A stretch of 64,000 bases of DNA from Ralstonia soli (GCF_023955655.1 NZ_JAMXHT010000004.1:558001-622000); one strand, 5' to 3'; counted from the first letter of the stretch, positions 44,831-54,450 are shown. The notes: generated by a model not told the origin, from the letters alone. Translations and numbers: made by a program.

Positions 44831-46617
44831 CCGATCGCCTCCGCAGTGCCTCGCACTCGATTCGCCGCAGCCTTGAACGGTTCTAAGCCGACACGCTGCA
44901 ACGTTTCGTTCAAGCGCTCCACGCGTACCTGTTTAGCGGTGCGCAGGCCTACATAGGTTTCGAGAATCGCCTCGACAACATCTGGCACTTCGTCTGCGCT
45001 AAACGCGGGACCGATCACCTTCCCTGCTCGCGCCGGACCGCTTGCAGCAGAACCATCGGAGCCGCCCAAGGTGACCTGGTACCACTCCTTGCCGTCCTTA
45101 TCGACGCCGAGGATTCCGATGTGCCCGCTATGGTGATGCCCGCATGAGTTGATGCAACCACTGATATGCAGGTCGATCTCGCCAAGGTCGTTCAACTCGT
45201 CCAAGTCCTGATATCGATCCGCAATCGCTTTTGCGACAGATAGTGAGCGTGCATTTGCCAAGGAGCAAAAATCTCCGCCCGGGCATGCAATCATGTCGGT
45301 CAGCAGCTTCACGTTTGCACTCGCGAGCCCCGCCCGGGTTGCCGCCTTCCACAACGCTTCAAGGTCACAGACGCGCACCCATGGCAGTGCAATGTTCTGC
45401 GCATGGGTAATCCGGGCTTCCCCACATGAGAATCGATCGATCAGCTCGGCCACATGTTCCAGTTGCTCCGCTGAAGCGTCTCCGGGAGCCTGGAGCGAAC
45501 GCTTGAACGATAGCGTCACGATCCTGAACGCAGGATCCTTGTGGCTTGCAACGTTCCGTTCCAGCCAGCGTGCAAACGCAATGTTGTTGCGCGCCGCCGC
45601 GTTGAGCGCAGCGATGGTGCCGGAAAGCTTGGCCGCCTCTGAGGCCGGCGTCGCGGGGGCAACGAAGTACGCGCTGACGCGATCGAACTCCGCTTGTGGG
45701 ATCGTATGGGGACCGCCATCGATCTCAACGATCTGTCTGAACTCCTCCTCGACTTCGTCAAGGTAACGCTGCCCCTCGGCCTTGACCAGAATCTTGATCC
45801 GGGCCTTGTATTTGTTGTCCCGGCGACCGAAGCGGTTGTAGACACGTACAACCGCTTCCAGATAATTCATGATGTGCTGCCACGGTAGGAATTCCCGGAA
45901 TACCGTCCCGATCGTCGGTGTACGGCCCATGCCTCCGCCGACGATGACCCGGAAACCCACCTCGCCCCCGTCGCTCTTGCACAGCTGCAGGCCAACGTCA
46001 TGCCAAGCCGTGGCGGCACGGTCATCGCTCGCCCCGCTTATTGCGATCTTGAACTTGCGGGGCAGGAAAGAGAACTCTGGATGCAACGTCGTCCATTGCC
46101 GCATGATTTCGGCAAACGGACGCGGATCGACTATCTCGTCGGGAGCGACCCCGGCACGTTCATCGCACGAGATGTTGCGAATGCAGTTGCCACTGGTCTG
46201 GATGCCGTGCATGTTTTCCGTTGCCAGCAGATCCATCACGTCCGCCGCCTTAGACAAGGGAATCCAGTTGAACTGGATGTTCGTGCGCGTGGTGAAATGT
46301 GCGTTCTGGGTCGGCAGTTGAGTTGTACCAAGCTTGCGCTGAGCATCAAGGGCGGCATCAAGAACCTCTGGCTCAGGCTTATCGAAATCGCGTGCGATGC
46401 GCGCAATGACACGCAACTGAGCGCTTGAGATTTCGCCGTAGGGCACAGCCACGCGCAGCATCGGCGCATGCCGCTGAACATACCAACCATTCTGAAGGCG
46501 CAACGGGCGGAACGCATCTTCGGTCAATTCGCCACGCTGCCACCGCTCGATCTGGTCTCGGAACTGCGCCGCACGGCTACGCAGGAACGCTTTATCAAAC
46601 TCGTTGTATTCGTACAT
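44827..46617 (-). CDS. cysI: Sulfite/nitrite reductase, siroheme and 4Fe-4S (CysI family)
   Basis: 596 residues from M-Y-E-Y-N-E-F-D, the conserved start; an ATG four codons upstream is also possible. Nitrite/sulfite reductase with siroheme-iron-sulfur cysteines C-P-G-G-D-F-C and C-I-N-S-C near residue 440-490. It reduces sulfite to sulfide in the cytosol for cysteine synthesis or sulfite detoxification. DUF934 overlaps its end. It lies 149 bp downstream of cyoD on the same strand, so it may share the cyo transcript. Confidence 0.87.
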   Translation of the reverse strand: MYEYNEFDKAFLRSRAAQFRDQIERWQRGELTEDAFRPLRLQNGWYVQRHAPMLRVAVPYGEISSAQLRVIARIARDFDKPEPEVLDAALDAQRKLGTTQLPTQNAHFTTRTNIQFNWIPLSKAADVMDLLATENMHGIQTSGNCIRNISCDERAGVAPDEIVDPRPFAEIMRQWTTLHPEFSFLPRKFKIAISGASDDRAATAWHDVGLQLCKSDGGEVGFRVIVGGGMGRTPTIGTVFREFLPWQHIMNYLEAVVRVYNRFGRRDNKYKARIKILVKAEGQRYLDEVEEEFRQIVEIDGGPHTIPQAEFDRVSAYFVAPATPASEAAKLSGTIAALNAAARNNIAFARWLERNVASHKDPAFRIVTLSFKRSLQAPGDASAEQLEHVAELIDRFSCGEARITHAQNIALPWVRVCDLEALWKAATRAGLASANVKLLTDMIACPGGDFCSLANARSLSVAKAIADRYQDLDELNDLGEIDLHISGCINSCGHHHSGHIGILGVDKDGKEWYQVTLGGSDGSAASGPARAGKVIGPAFSADEVPDVVEAILETYVGLRTAKQVRVERLNETLQRVGLEPFKAAANRVRGTAEAIG

Positions 46618-46765
46618 GGTGGCCGCCATACGGTTTGCGCTTGCCTGGATGGCAAACGCACGGGAAGAATGCGAGAGACGAGGGGCTTGTATCCTTCATC
46701 AGCGCGGACTGTGTCGACGCTTATCTCGTCGCCTGATCGCTATGCAGGCACCGGCTCACAGCGCA

Positions 46766-47173
46766 TCAGTCTTTGGCGCGGGCCCGCTCGACTGACATGT
46801 CGGTTGGCATCATGTTGAGGTTGGCATTGCGCATTACCCACAGCGATCCGGCCACCACGATCGCGATCACCAGCGCCGTGCAGATGAAGATGCCTGCGTT
46901 GCCACGCTGGCCCGTACCGAAGCCCAGGTGCAGGAAATACACGAGCTGCACCAGCAGTTGCGCCACGCACAGCCCGACGATCACCGCCATGGTTGCAGCC
47001 GACGACAGCGCACCACTCATGACAATGCCGAATGCCGCAGCAGTCATGGCAACGGATAGCAACAGCCCTTTGCTATAGCTGCGCACGGAACCGTGCTCCG
47101 TACCGCCGGCGTAATGTTGCGCGTGCTGCGCGCTTTGGCCTGTGTGGCCAACATTCAGTTCAGAGGCGTTCAT
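46766..47173 (-). CDS. cyoD: Cytochrome bo3 ubiquinol oxidase subunit IV
   Basis: 135 residues from the ATG at 47173, overlapping the cyoC stop as ATGA. Three membrane helices with the conserved Q-L-L-V-Q-L-V-Y-F-L-H-L near the second. Small assembly subunit of the quinol oxidase in the inner membrane. Last cyo gene in the cluster; cyoE (heme O synthase) is not present here. Confidence 0.9.
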   Translation of the reverse strand: MNASELNVGHTGQSAQHAQHYAGGTEHGSVRSYSKGLLLSVAMTAAAFGIVMSGALSSAATMAVIVGLCVAQLLVQLVYFLHLGFGTGQRGNAGIFICTALVIAIVVAGSLWVMRNANLNMMPTDMSVERARAKD

Positions 47174-47814
47174 GCGAACTCCCGCAAGTAGACGAAGGTG
47201 AACACGCAAATCCAGACCAGATCCAGGAAGTGCCAGAACAGGCTCAGGCATGCCAAGCGGCGGCGTGTCACTCCGTCAAGGCCGAACTTATGCACCTGGT
47301 GGATCATCACCAGAATCCACAGCAGCCCGAATGACACGTGCAGGCCGTGCGTGCCCACCAGCGTGAAAAACGCCGACAGATAAGCGCTCCTGCCGGGGCC
47401 GGCGCCCTCGTGCAGCAGGTGCCCAAACTCGTACAGCTCCATAGCGATAAAAGCCGCACCCAGAGCAAACGTCACCAGAAGCCACCCGATCAGGCGGCGG
47501 TTGGCCGATTCACGCTGGTCGAGCATCGCCATGCCGAAGGTGTAGCTGCTCACAAGCAGCAGCATGGTCTCGCTAAAGACGAACGGAAGCTCGAACAGCT
47601 GGCGGCCACCGGGGCCACCGGCGGTGTTGTCCGACAGTACGCCGAAGGTGGCGAAGAGCACCGCGAAGATCAGGCAGTCACTCATCAGGTACAGCCAGAA
47701 ACCCAACGTGGTGTTGGTACTAGCATCGTGATGGGCGTGGTTGTGCGCGTGGTCATGCGCGCCGGCAGCGGCGTGCCCGGCCGCGCCAAGGTTGGGGGCT
47801 AGCGAAGCAGTCAT
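47170..47814 (-). CDS. cyoC: Cytochrome bo3 ubiquinol oxidase subunit III
   Basis: 214 residues with five membrane helices and a histidine-rich N-terminal tail (near H-D-H-A-H-N-H-A-H). The pattern W-L-Y-L-M-S-D-C-L-I-F-A and later G-T-H-G-L-H-V are typical of heme-copper oxidase subunit III. Supports subunit I in the inner membrane. Two bases separate it from cyoB. Confidence 0.92.
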   Translation of the reverse strand: MTASLAPNLGAAGHAAAGAHDHAHNHAHHDASTNTTLGFWLYLMSDCLIFAVLFATFGVLSDNTAGGPGGRQLFELPFVFSETMLLLVSSYTFGMAMLDQRESANRRLIGWLLVTFALGAAFIAMELYEFGHLLHEGAGPGRSAYLSAFFTLVGTHGLHVSFGLLWILVMIHQVHKFGLDGVTRRRLACLSLFWHFLDLVWICVFTFVYLREFA

Positions 47815-47816
47815 GG

Positions 47817-49793
47817 TCAGGCAGCGTTTTTCAGTTGGACGTAGCGGGCGCGCTCGATGCGCTCAACCTCAGCGGCCAGTACGTAGTAATCGGTGTTGCG
47901 GTCGTAGCTGCGCAGGATGAAAGTTGCGATGGCCCCGGCCAAGCCCGCCACGGCAATCGCCCACATGTGCCAGATCACGGCAAAGCACAGCAGCAGGCCG
48001 AAGCACGAGACCACGAAGCCAGCACCCGTGTTGCGCGGCATATGGATGTCTTCGTAGCGTGCCGGTTGCAGCCCGGCGCGGCCGTTTTCCTTGTCCTCCC
48101 AGTGCTGTTCTAGCGAGGTGATGTGCGGCACCAGTGCAAAGTTGTAGAACGGCGCAGGCGAGGCGGTAGACCACTCCAGGCTGCGGCCGTCCCACGGGTC
48201 GCCGGTGAGATCCCGGTTCTGATGGCGGTCTCGGATGCTCACCCAGAACTGCACCAGCATGGCCAGGATGCCCATAGCGATCACGCACGCGCCCAGCAGC
48301 GCCACCACCAGATACGGATGCCAATCGACATTGGCGTAATGGTTCATCCGGCGCGTCATGCCCTTGAAGCCGAGCACATAGAGCGGCATGAAGGCCAGGA
48401 AGAAGCCCACCAGCCAGCACCAGAAAGAGATTTTTCCCCAGCGCTCATTGAGCGTAAAACCGAACACCTTTGGGAACCAAAAGCTGATCGCGGCCAGGCA
48501 GCCGAACAACACGCCGCCGATGATCACGTTATGGAAATGCGCTACCAGGAACAGGCTGTTGTGCAGCACAAAGTCGGCGCCTGGCACAGCCAGCAGCACG
48601 CCCGTCATGCCACCCACGGCGAAGGTCACCATGAAGCCAATGGTCCACAGCGTCGACGAGTGGTAGCGGATTCGGCCGCGATACATCGTGAACAGCCAGT
48701 TGAACAGCTTCACCCCAGTGGGGATCGAGATGATCGACGTCATGATGCCGAAGAAGGCGTTGACGTTGGCGCCCGAGCCCATCGTGAAGAAGTGATGCAA
48801 CCACACGAAGAACGACAGCACACCAATCGATGAGGTGGCGTACACCATCGACTTGTAGCCGAACAATGGCTTGCGCGAGAAGGTCGCGATGATCTCGGAA
48901 AACGCACCGAAAGCTGGCAGGATCAGTACGTAAACCTCAGGGTGGCCCCAGACCCAGATCAGGTTCACATACATCATGGCGTTGCCACCCAGCTCATTGG
49001 TGAAGAAGTGCATGCCAAGCATGCGGTCGGCCGTCAGCAGCGCAAGCGTTGCAGTCAGCACCGGGAAAATCGCCACAATGAGGATATTGGTGATCAGTGC
49101 CGTCCAGGTGAACACCGGCATCTTCATCAGGTTCATGCCCGGCGCACGCATGCGCAGGATCGTGACAATAAAGTTGATGCCGGTAAGCGTGGTTCCGAGC
49201 CCCGATATCTGCAATGACCAGATGTAGTAGTCGACCCCGGGTGTTGGGCTGTAACCCAACTCCGACAACGGCGGATATGCCACCCATCCGGTCGCCGCAA
49301 AGTCGCCAACAAACATCGACAGCATCACCAGCACTGCCCCCATGGCGGACAGCCAGAAGCTGAGCGAGTTGACGAACGGGAATGCTACGTCGCGCGCGCC
49401 AATCTGCAGGGGCACGATCACGTTCATCAACCCCAGCACCAGCGGCGTGGCGACAAAGAAAATCATGATCACGCCATGCGCGGTGAAGATCTGGTCGTAG
49501 TGATGTGGTGGCAGATAGCCGGCGGCGTCGCCGTAGGCAATGGCCTGCTGTGCCCGCATCATGATGGCGTCGGCAAAGCCGCGCAGCAGCATGACCAGTG
49601 CCATGATGATGTACATCACGCCGATCTTCTTGTGGTCGACCGAGCAGATCCACTCGGTCCACAAGTACTTCCACTTGCCGAAATAGGTCAGGGCCGCCAC
49701 AAGGGCCGCGCCACCGAGCAATACGACAGCCAGCACGCCCATGATGATGGGCTCGTGCAACGGGATCGCTTCAAGATTGAGTTTTCCGAGCAT
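47817..49793 (-). CDS. cyoB: Cytochrome bo3 ubiquinol oxidase subunit I
   Basis: 658 residues with about 15 membrane helices. The binuclear-centre motif W-G-H-P-E-V-Y is near residue 280 (Cu-B histidine and cross-linked tyrosine), the W-L-H-H-F-F copper ligands near 330, and the heme ligands in V-A-H-F-H-N. K-channel lysine is in F-G-Y-K-S-M and the D-channel N/D in G-A-R-D-V. It reduces oxygen to water with electrons from ubiquinol and pumps protons. Confidence 0.95.
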   Translation of the reverse strand: MLGKLNLEAIPLHEPIIMGVLAVVLLGGAALVAALTYFGKWKYLWTEWICSVDHKKIGVMYIIMALVMLLRGFADAIMMRAQQAIAYGDAAGYLPPHHYDQIFTAHGVIMIFFVATPLVLGLMNVIVPLQIGARDVAFPFVNSLSFWLSAMGAVLVMLSMFVGDFAATGWVAYPPLSELGYSPTPGVDYYIWSLQISGLGTTLTGINFIVTILRMRAPGMNLMKMPVFTWTALITNILIVAIFPVLTATLALLTADRMLGMHFFTNELGGNAMMYVNLIWVWGHPEVYVLILPAFGAFSEIIATFSRKPLFGYKSMVYATSSIGVLSFFVWLHHFFTMGSGANVNAFFGIMTSIISIPTGVKLFNWLFTMYRGRIRYHSSTLWTIGFMVTFAVGGMTGVLLAVPGADFVLHNSLFLVAHFHNVIIGGVLFGCLAAISFWFPKVFGFTLNERWGKISFWCWLVGFFLAFMPLYVLGFKGMTRRMNHYANVDWHPYLVVALLGACVIAMGILAMLVQFWVSIRDRHQNRDLTGDPWDGRSLEWSTASPAPFYNFALVPHITSLEQHWEDKENGRAGLQPARYEDIHMPRNTGAGFVVSCFGLLLCFAVIWHMWAIAVAGLAGAIATFILRSYDRNTDYYVLAAEVERIERARYVQLKNAA

Positions 49794-49796
49794 GGC

Positions 49797-50792
49797 TTAT
49801 TGCTCCGTGCGTGCGGTGGATACGGCCTGGGCGGGCTTTGCGGCCAGCAGGACTTCGGGCCCATCGGTGCGGCAGATCTGGTCGCTGGCCAGCATGTACT
49901 TGTCGACCACGCCATCAAACAGGCGCGGCGCCACGGCCGCATACAGCGTGACCGGGTCCTTGCTGCTGGGTTGCTCGAGCGTGCGATACGCCTTCCGGTC
50001 CAGCACATGGCCGGAGGCCTTGGCTTGGCGCACCCACGCATCGAACTCCGCGCGCGGCGTCGCGATGGTCTTGAAATGCATATCCGAGAAACCTGCACCG
50101 CTATAGGCGGCTGATTGCCCCAGATAGACACCCGGGTGATCGGCGATCAGATGCAAGCGCGTACGCATGCCCGCCATTGTGTAGACCATGCTGCCCAGCT
50201 GCGGAACAAAGAACGCGTTCATCATCGACTCCGAGGTCAGTCGGAAGTTGATGGGCGTGCCGGCCGGGATGGCTAGCTCGTTGAGCGAGGCCACGCCGTA
50301 CTGCGGATAGATGAACAGCCATTTCCAGTTCAGGGCGATGACGTCCACCTCCACCGGCTCGACTTGCGAGGCCAGCGGCTGGTACGGATCGAGTTTGTGC
50401 GTGGTATCCCAGATCAGGACACCCAGACAGGCCACGATCAGGCACGGAATGCCCCACACCACGATTTCGATGGCCGTGGAGTGCGACCACTTGGGTGCGT
50501 AGGTCGCTTGCGTGTTGGATTCGCGGTACCGCCAGGCGAACCACAGCGTGAGCATGATGACCGGAATCACGACCAGCAGCATTACGCCCAAGGAAACGAG
50601 GATCAGCGTTTTTTCCTGCTCCCCAACGCTGCCCTTGGGGGACAGCAGCTCAAGCGTGCAGCCGCTCATCATCGTGCTGGCCAACATGCAAAGCGCTGCT
50701 GTTGCGCCCCGGCACCACGATCTGGATGCCCGTCTTTGGACCCGCGTGCGACTTCGGGGCTCAGTTGCACGCCAAGCGGTTGGTTTGTTCAT
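49797..50792 (-). CDS. cyoA: Cytochrome bo3 ubiquinol oxidase subunit II
   Basis: 331 residues. A lipoprotein signal ends in M-M-S-G-C near residue 45, followed by two membrane helices and a periplasmic cupredoxin-like domain (N-W-K-W-L-F-I-Y-P near residue 155). It lacks Cu-A ligands, as expected for quinol oxidases. First gene of cyoABCD; a MocR gene is divergent 200 bp upstream. Confidence 0.92.
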   Translation of the reverse strand: MNKPTAWRATEPRSRTRVQRRASRSWCRGATAALCMLASTMMSGCTLELLSPKGSVGEQEKTLILVSLGVMLLVVIPVIMLTLWFAWRYRESNTQATYAPKWSHSTAIEIVVWGIPCLIVACLGVLIWDTTHKLDPYQPLASQVEPVEVDVIALNWKWLFIYPQYGVASLNELAIPAGTPINFRLTSESMMNAFFVPQLGSMVYTMAGMRTRLHLIADHPGVYLGQSAAYSGAGFSDMHFKTIATPRAEFDAWVRQAKASGHVLDRKAYRTLEQPSSKDPVTLYAAVAPRLFDGVVDKYMLASDQICRTDGPEVLLAAKPAQAVSTARTEQ

Positions 50793-50910
50793 CTTGAGAG
50801 ACCTGAGTTGTTGTTCGTTATCAGGTCCCTACTTGGATGCTTCATCTAGGCGCAGCCACAGCGCTTCCGCTTATTCGCGGCTGGCGCTTTGCTCTACGCG
50901 GACACCGCGA

Positions 50911-50966
50911 TGTATGGATTCCTTCAACGATGTCTGGCATGCTAGACGAATACAAAACCCATACAA
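50911..50966. promoter_or_regulatory. Candidate MocR operator between cyoA and the MocR gene
   Basis: Two ATACAA direct repeats (50950-50955 and 50961-50966) are 11 bp apart start to start, on one helix face, and TGTATGG at 50911-50917 is the exact reverse complement of 50959-50965. MocR proteins such as GabR bind direct and inverted repeats of a similar ATACCA motif. The box lies 27-82 bp before the MocR start. Confidence 0.45.
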
Positions 50967-50992
50967 GAAAGTAATTTTCCGGAATTAGATCC

Positions 50993-52381
50993 ATGCAAGA
51001 TGCAATCGAGCCGGTGGGGCCCCAATGGATGCTGAAGATCACACCAGGACGCGGTACGCGATACCAGCAGATCGTCGACTACATTGAGCAAGCCATTGGA
51101 GAGGGTCGATTGCGGCCCGGCGATCGCGTCCCGCCACAGCGACATCTTGCAAAGGCGCTGGGGGTCGATCTGACGACCGTGACCAGGGCCTATGCAGAGG
51201 CGAAGCGTCGCAATCTTCTCGACGCAAAAGGCGCCCTTGGTACATTCATCGCCGCACCCCGGGCGCAACTCGCCGCCGTCGTCGACATGAGCATGAATGT
51301 TCCGCCGCCGCCGGGAAATCTCGATTTCGCTGATTTGCTGCGCCGGGGCCTATCGCAGGTCTTGCTGCGTAGCGACCCACACCTGCTCATGACATACCAG
51401 CTGGGCGGCGGAAGCGCAGCGGACCGTGCGGCCGGCGCGCAGTGGCTTGGTCCAATGATGGGTGCGGTTGGTACCTCCAGACTGGTGGTCTGTCCTGGCG
51501 CGCAGGCAGCGCTTGCCGCGCTCATCCTAAATTTGACAAACCTGGGGGACTCGATCGCGGCAGAATCGCTTTCGTATCCCGGCCTGCGCTCGGCAGCCCA
51601 GCAACTCGATCGCAAGGTCATGGCAATCCAGTCCGATGACGCAGGGATGCTGCCAGATCAGCTGGATGCGGCTTGCGCCGGCGGCGTCCGGTTGATCTAT
51701 CTGAACCCGACGATGCAGAACCCGACAACGCGAACGATGCCGATCTCGCGCCGGGAAGATCTTGCTCGCGTCGCGGCAAAGTACAACGCACGGATTGTCG
51801 AAGACGACCCCTATTGGCTCTTGTCCACCGACGCGCCCTCCCCCATTGCCTGCGTTGCTCCCGAGCTCACCTACTACATTTCGACGCTGTCGAAAACGCT
51901 GAGCCCGGGATTACGCACCGCCTATGTTCTCCTGCCAGACCGCACCGACCACGACGACGGGTTTCTTGCCGCGCTACGTTCGTTCGCGCTCATGTCCATG
52001 CCGATTGCCGTCGCCCTATCGACCCAATGGATCCTCGATGGCTCAGCCCAGCAGTTGCTTGATGGCATACGCACCGAAGCCATGGCTCGCAGAGAAATCG
52101 CGAATCGATGGCTGAGCGGGATCGGGCAGCTTCCGCCCACTGGCATTCACGTGTGGCACGCGCTTCCCGAGCACTGGTCGCCGGAACAGCTCACCAAAGC
52201 GGCCCTCGCGGAAGATCTGCGCGTGACGCCGTCAGACGCCTTTTACAACGGGCCGACGCCGCCCAATGCAATACGCATTTCCCTCGGTGGCGCAAGAGAA
52301 CGAGCGGAGCTCTCGCTTGCGCTCCGTAAGCTGGCCGCACTATTGGAACGCAAGCCAACTCCCCGTCAAATCGTCGTCTGA
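50993..52381 (+). CDS. MocR-type regulator (GntR HTH plus PLP aminotransferase-like domain)
   Basis: 462 residues. N-terminal GntR winged HTH near residues 20-85 (R-L-R-P-G-D-R-V-P-P-Q-R) joined by a linker to a fold-type I aminotransferase domain. The PLP lysine is in T-L-S-K-T-L-S-P-G near residue 302; the aspartate for PLP nitrogen is in V-E-D-D-P-Y-W. MocR proteins bind PLP and usually regulate a divergent operon, here cyoABCD-cysI. TauR, the taurine regulator, is in this family, but this gene is 35 kb from tauABC. Effector unknown. Confidence 0.9.
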   Translation: MQDAIEPVGPQWMLKITPGRGTRYQQIVDYIEQAIGEGRLRPGDRVPPQRHLAKALGVDLTTVTRAYAEAKRRNLLDAKGALGTFIAAPRAQLAAVVDMSMNVPPPPGNLDFADLLRRGLSQVLLRSDPHLLMTYQLGGGSAADRAAGAQWLGPMMGAVGTSRLVVCPGAQAALAALILNLTNLGDSIAAESLSYPGLRSAAQQLDRKVMAIQSDDAGMLPDQLDAACAGGVRLIYLNPTMQNPTTRTMPISRREDLARVAAKYNARIVEDDPYWLLSTDAPSPIACVAPELTYYISTLSKTLSPGLRTAYVLLPDRTDHDDGFLAALRSFALMSMPIAVALSTQWILDGSAQQLLDGIRTEAMARREIANRWLSGIGQLPPTGIHVWHALPEHWSPEQLTKAALAEDLRVTPSDAFYNGPTPPNAIRISLGGARERAELSLALRKLAALLERKPTPRQIVV

Positions 52382-52526
52382 CTCAGAAAGGCTGTATCGC
52401 CATATCACCTTCTGAGCACAGGGCGCCGGGAATGGGTCCGCGCAAAGCATGTCGCCGCCATAGCTCTTTGGACTGAACGCCTCCGTCCAGTAGCGACCGG
52501 AACTCCTCCGCTCAAATGCAGTTTGC

Positions 52527-53158
52527 GATGCGAGAGATATAGGTGTAGAAGTTCGCGCAAGTAGCATCCGGCTATCCTTTACGCTAGACGGCAAGCCGCA
52601 AAAGCACACATTGATGCTGAGCGGGAAGCCGCTTGCCCCAACGCCGGTTAACGTTAAATGTGCGAACCGCTTGGCGATCGAAATTCGGGACCGTATTCGA
52701 CATGGCACTTTTTCGCTCGCTGAATACTTCCCGACCAGCGCTGCCGCATCGACACATGACGTGGCCAGTCAACTTGATACTTGGTTGCACGCGCAGCGCT
52801 TCAGCGCCAACATCAACACACCTCCGCCGGCAATGGTGTGGTGTTCGAAGACCCACGCTACAACACTGCCTGGGTGGACGAGCGCGCATTTCGTCGTAGC
52901 TATTGGACACCGGCATTGAAGCTGCTCGGTATCCGCTATCGCCGCCCGTACAACATGCGGCACACCTACGCCACGGCGATGCTGATGGCCGGAATGACGC
53001 CAGCGTTTTGCGCCAAGCAACTGGGACACAGCGTGGAAATGTTCCTGCGAACGTACGCCAAGTGGATCGATGGCGGGCAGGATGATCTGGAGATGTCACG
53101 GCTGGAATCGGCGTTTTCTTCCCCGATTCTTCCCCGAGAGACAAAAACAGGCGCCTAA
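52527..53158 (+). pseudogene. Integrase of the tRNA-His island with an internal deletion
   Basis: The N-terminal part in one frame reads G-V-E-V-R-A-S-S-I-R-L-S-F-T-L-D-G-K and the arm-binding region up to about 52800. The C-terminal part in another frame reads F-R-R-S-Y-W-T-P-A-L-K, then Y-N-M-R-H-T-Y-A near residue R-H box and F-L-R-T-Y with the tyrosine. The middle with the first catalytic arginine is missing and the frame changes at about 52800. It abuts the tRNA-His 3' end, so this was the island's integrase; it cannot work now. Confidence 0.75.
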
Positions 53159-53170
53159 GCGCCTGTTTTT
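53143..53170. terminator. Rho-independent terminator at right att site
   Basis: A 12-bp stem (53143-53154 with 53159-53170), CTAA loop and A/T runs. It overlaps the integrase stop and lies at the 3' side of tRNA-His; it can terminate both. Confidence 0.75.
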
Positions 53171-53176
53171 TAAGGA

Positions 53177-53210
53177 AATTCTTTGGGGTGGCTGATGGGA
53201 CTCGAACCCA
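53177..53210 (-). repeat. Right attachment-site repeat inside tRNA-His
   Basis: Identical 34-bp partner of 22937-22970; positions 53184-53210 are the tRNA 3' end. The copy here is part of the intact gene. Confidence 0.85.
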
Positions 53211-53260
53211 CGACGACAGGAATCACAATCCTGGACTCTACCAACTGAGCTACAGCCACC
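53184..53260 (-). tRNA. tRNA-His (anticodon GTG)
   Basis: The 77-nt sequence folds as a cloverleaf. Acceptor GGTGGCT pairs with AGCCACC, including the extra G(-1) opposite C73 that is specific to tRNA-His. The anticodon loop is TT-GTG-AT, with GTG at 53226-53224. T-loop GTTCGAG is present and CCA is encoded. The sequence closely resembles E. coli tRNA-His. It is the integration target of the island. Confidence 0.95.
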
Positions 53261-53302
53261 GTCGTCTGATCAGTCAGAGGTGACTGATCGGCGAAAACCG
53301 AG

Positions 53303-53331
53303 ATTATACAAACATTCTTTCAGTGTGACTA
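53303..53331 (-). promoter_or_regulatory. tRNA-His promoter
   Basis: A perfect -10 box TATAAT lies at 53308-53303 and a weaker -35 TAGTCA at 53331-53326, 17 bp spacer. The leader then contains a perfect 9-bp hairpin (53268-53276 with 53281-53289, loop GAGG) just before the tRNA 5' end, probably a processing signal. Confidence 0.6.
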
Positions 53332-53345
53332 GGGGGTAGCGCAAA

Positions 53346-54401
53346 TTATGCAGCGACCGCCTCTTCCCCCGATTCTTCGCCGCGCCGCAGGTGCATCCGA
53401 GCCTCGTCGAACAGCGTGTGGGCATCGGCCAGTGTCTTGACCTGGGCGAGCGCTTTGGAATCCGACAGCACGCGCCGCCACCCGCGCGCGCCCGCCACGC
53501 CGCGGTACAGCCCGAGCATGTGGCGCACCGCCGCGCCGGCGTAACCGCCCCGCTCTACCCAGCGGCCAACGTAGGCGATCATCGCGTCTTCCACCTCGGC
53601 ACGCGTCGGAGCCTCGGTGTTCACGCCGTAATACCGCGCATCGAACGTCGCCATCAGGTGTGGATGGTGATACGCCTCGCGGCCGATCATCACGCCGTCG
53701 ATGTGCGCCAGATGCGTGTCGATCTGCTCCAGCGTCTGCACGCCGCCGTTGAGCAGGATTTCCAGATGCGGAAAATCGCGCTTGAGCTGGTAGACGACTT
53801 CGTAGCGCAGCGGCGGAATTTCGCGGTTTTCCTTCGGGCTCAAGCCCTTCAGGATGGCGTTGCGCGCGTGGACGATAAACGTTTCGCAGCCCGCCTCGGC
53901 GATGGTGCCGACGAAATCGCGCACGAAGTCATACGTCTCGATGGCGTCGATGCCGATGCGGTGCTTGACCGTAACCGGGATCGACACCGCATCGCGCATC
54001 GCCTTGACGCCCTGCGCGACGAGCTTGGGCTCGGCCATCAGGCATGCGCCGAACGCGCCGCGCTGCACGCGCTCAGACGGGCAGCCGCAGTTGAGGTTGA
54101 TCTCCTTGTAGCCCCATTGCTGGCCGAGGCGCGCGGCCTGGGCCAGATCGTCGGGCTCGCTGCCGCCCAGCTGCAGCGCCACGGGGTGCTCGACCTCGTC
54201 GAAATCGAGGTGGCGCGGCACGTCGCCGTGCAGCAGCGCGCCGGTGGTCACCATTTCCGTGTAGAGCCAGGTGTGGTGTGAGATCTGGCGGTGGAAATAG
54301 CGGCAGTGGCGGTCCGTCCAGTCCATCATCGGCGCTACACTGAGACGACGAGGGCTTGTAGCAGCGGTTTTTCCTTGTGTATCAACGGTTTCGTGGCTCA
54401 C
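53346..54401 (-). CDS. dusA: tRNA-dihydrouridine(20/20a) synthase DusA
   Basis: 351 residues with the FMN-binding TIM-barrel start A-P-M-M-D-W-T-D near residue 23 and the active-site cysteine in N-L-N-C-G-C-P-S near residue 103. It reduces uridines in the D-loop of tRNAs using FMN and NADPH. An integrase gene is divergent 90 bp from its start, the arrangement of elements that insert into the 5' end of dusA and rebuild it. The first about 15 residues may therefore come from the element. Confidence 0.93.
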   Translation of the reverse strand: MSHETVDTQGKTAATSPRRLSVAPMMDWTDRHCRYFHRQISHHTWLYTEMVTTGALLHGDVPRHLDFDEVEHPVALQLGGSEPDDLAQAARLGQQWGYKEINLNCGCPSERVQRGAFGACLMAEPKLVAQGVKAMRDAVSIPVTVKHRIGIDAIETYDFVRDFVGTIAEAGCETFIVHARNAILKGLSPKENREIPPLRYEVVYQLKRDFPHLEILLNGGVQTLEQIDTHLAHIDGVMIGREAYHHPHLMATFDARYYGVNTEAPTRAEVEDAMIAYVGRWVERGGYAGAAVRHMLGLYRGVAGARGWRRVLSDSKALAQVKTLADAHTLFDEARMHLRRGEESGEEAVAA

Positions 54402-54450
54402 GGCTTGGACGTACTTTTACTGAAATTTACGTTAAACTACCCTCGTCTGC

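Larger units (their letters stand above)
22937..53210. mobile_element. 30-kb genomic island integrated in tRNA-His
   Basis: A 34-bp direct repeat of the tRNA-His 3' end bounds the segment. The right copy is inside an intact tRNA gene, and a tyrosine integrase, now a pseudogene, lies immediately inside that end. The cargo is accessory catabolic and respiratory genes with their own regulators and several broken genes. No conjugation, replication or phage structural gene is recognised, so the island is probably immobile now unless helped by another integrase. Confidence 0.78.
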
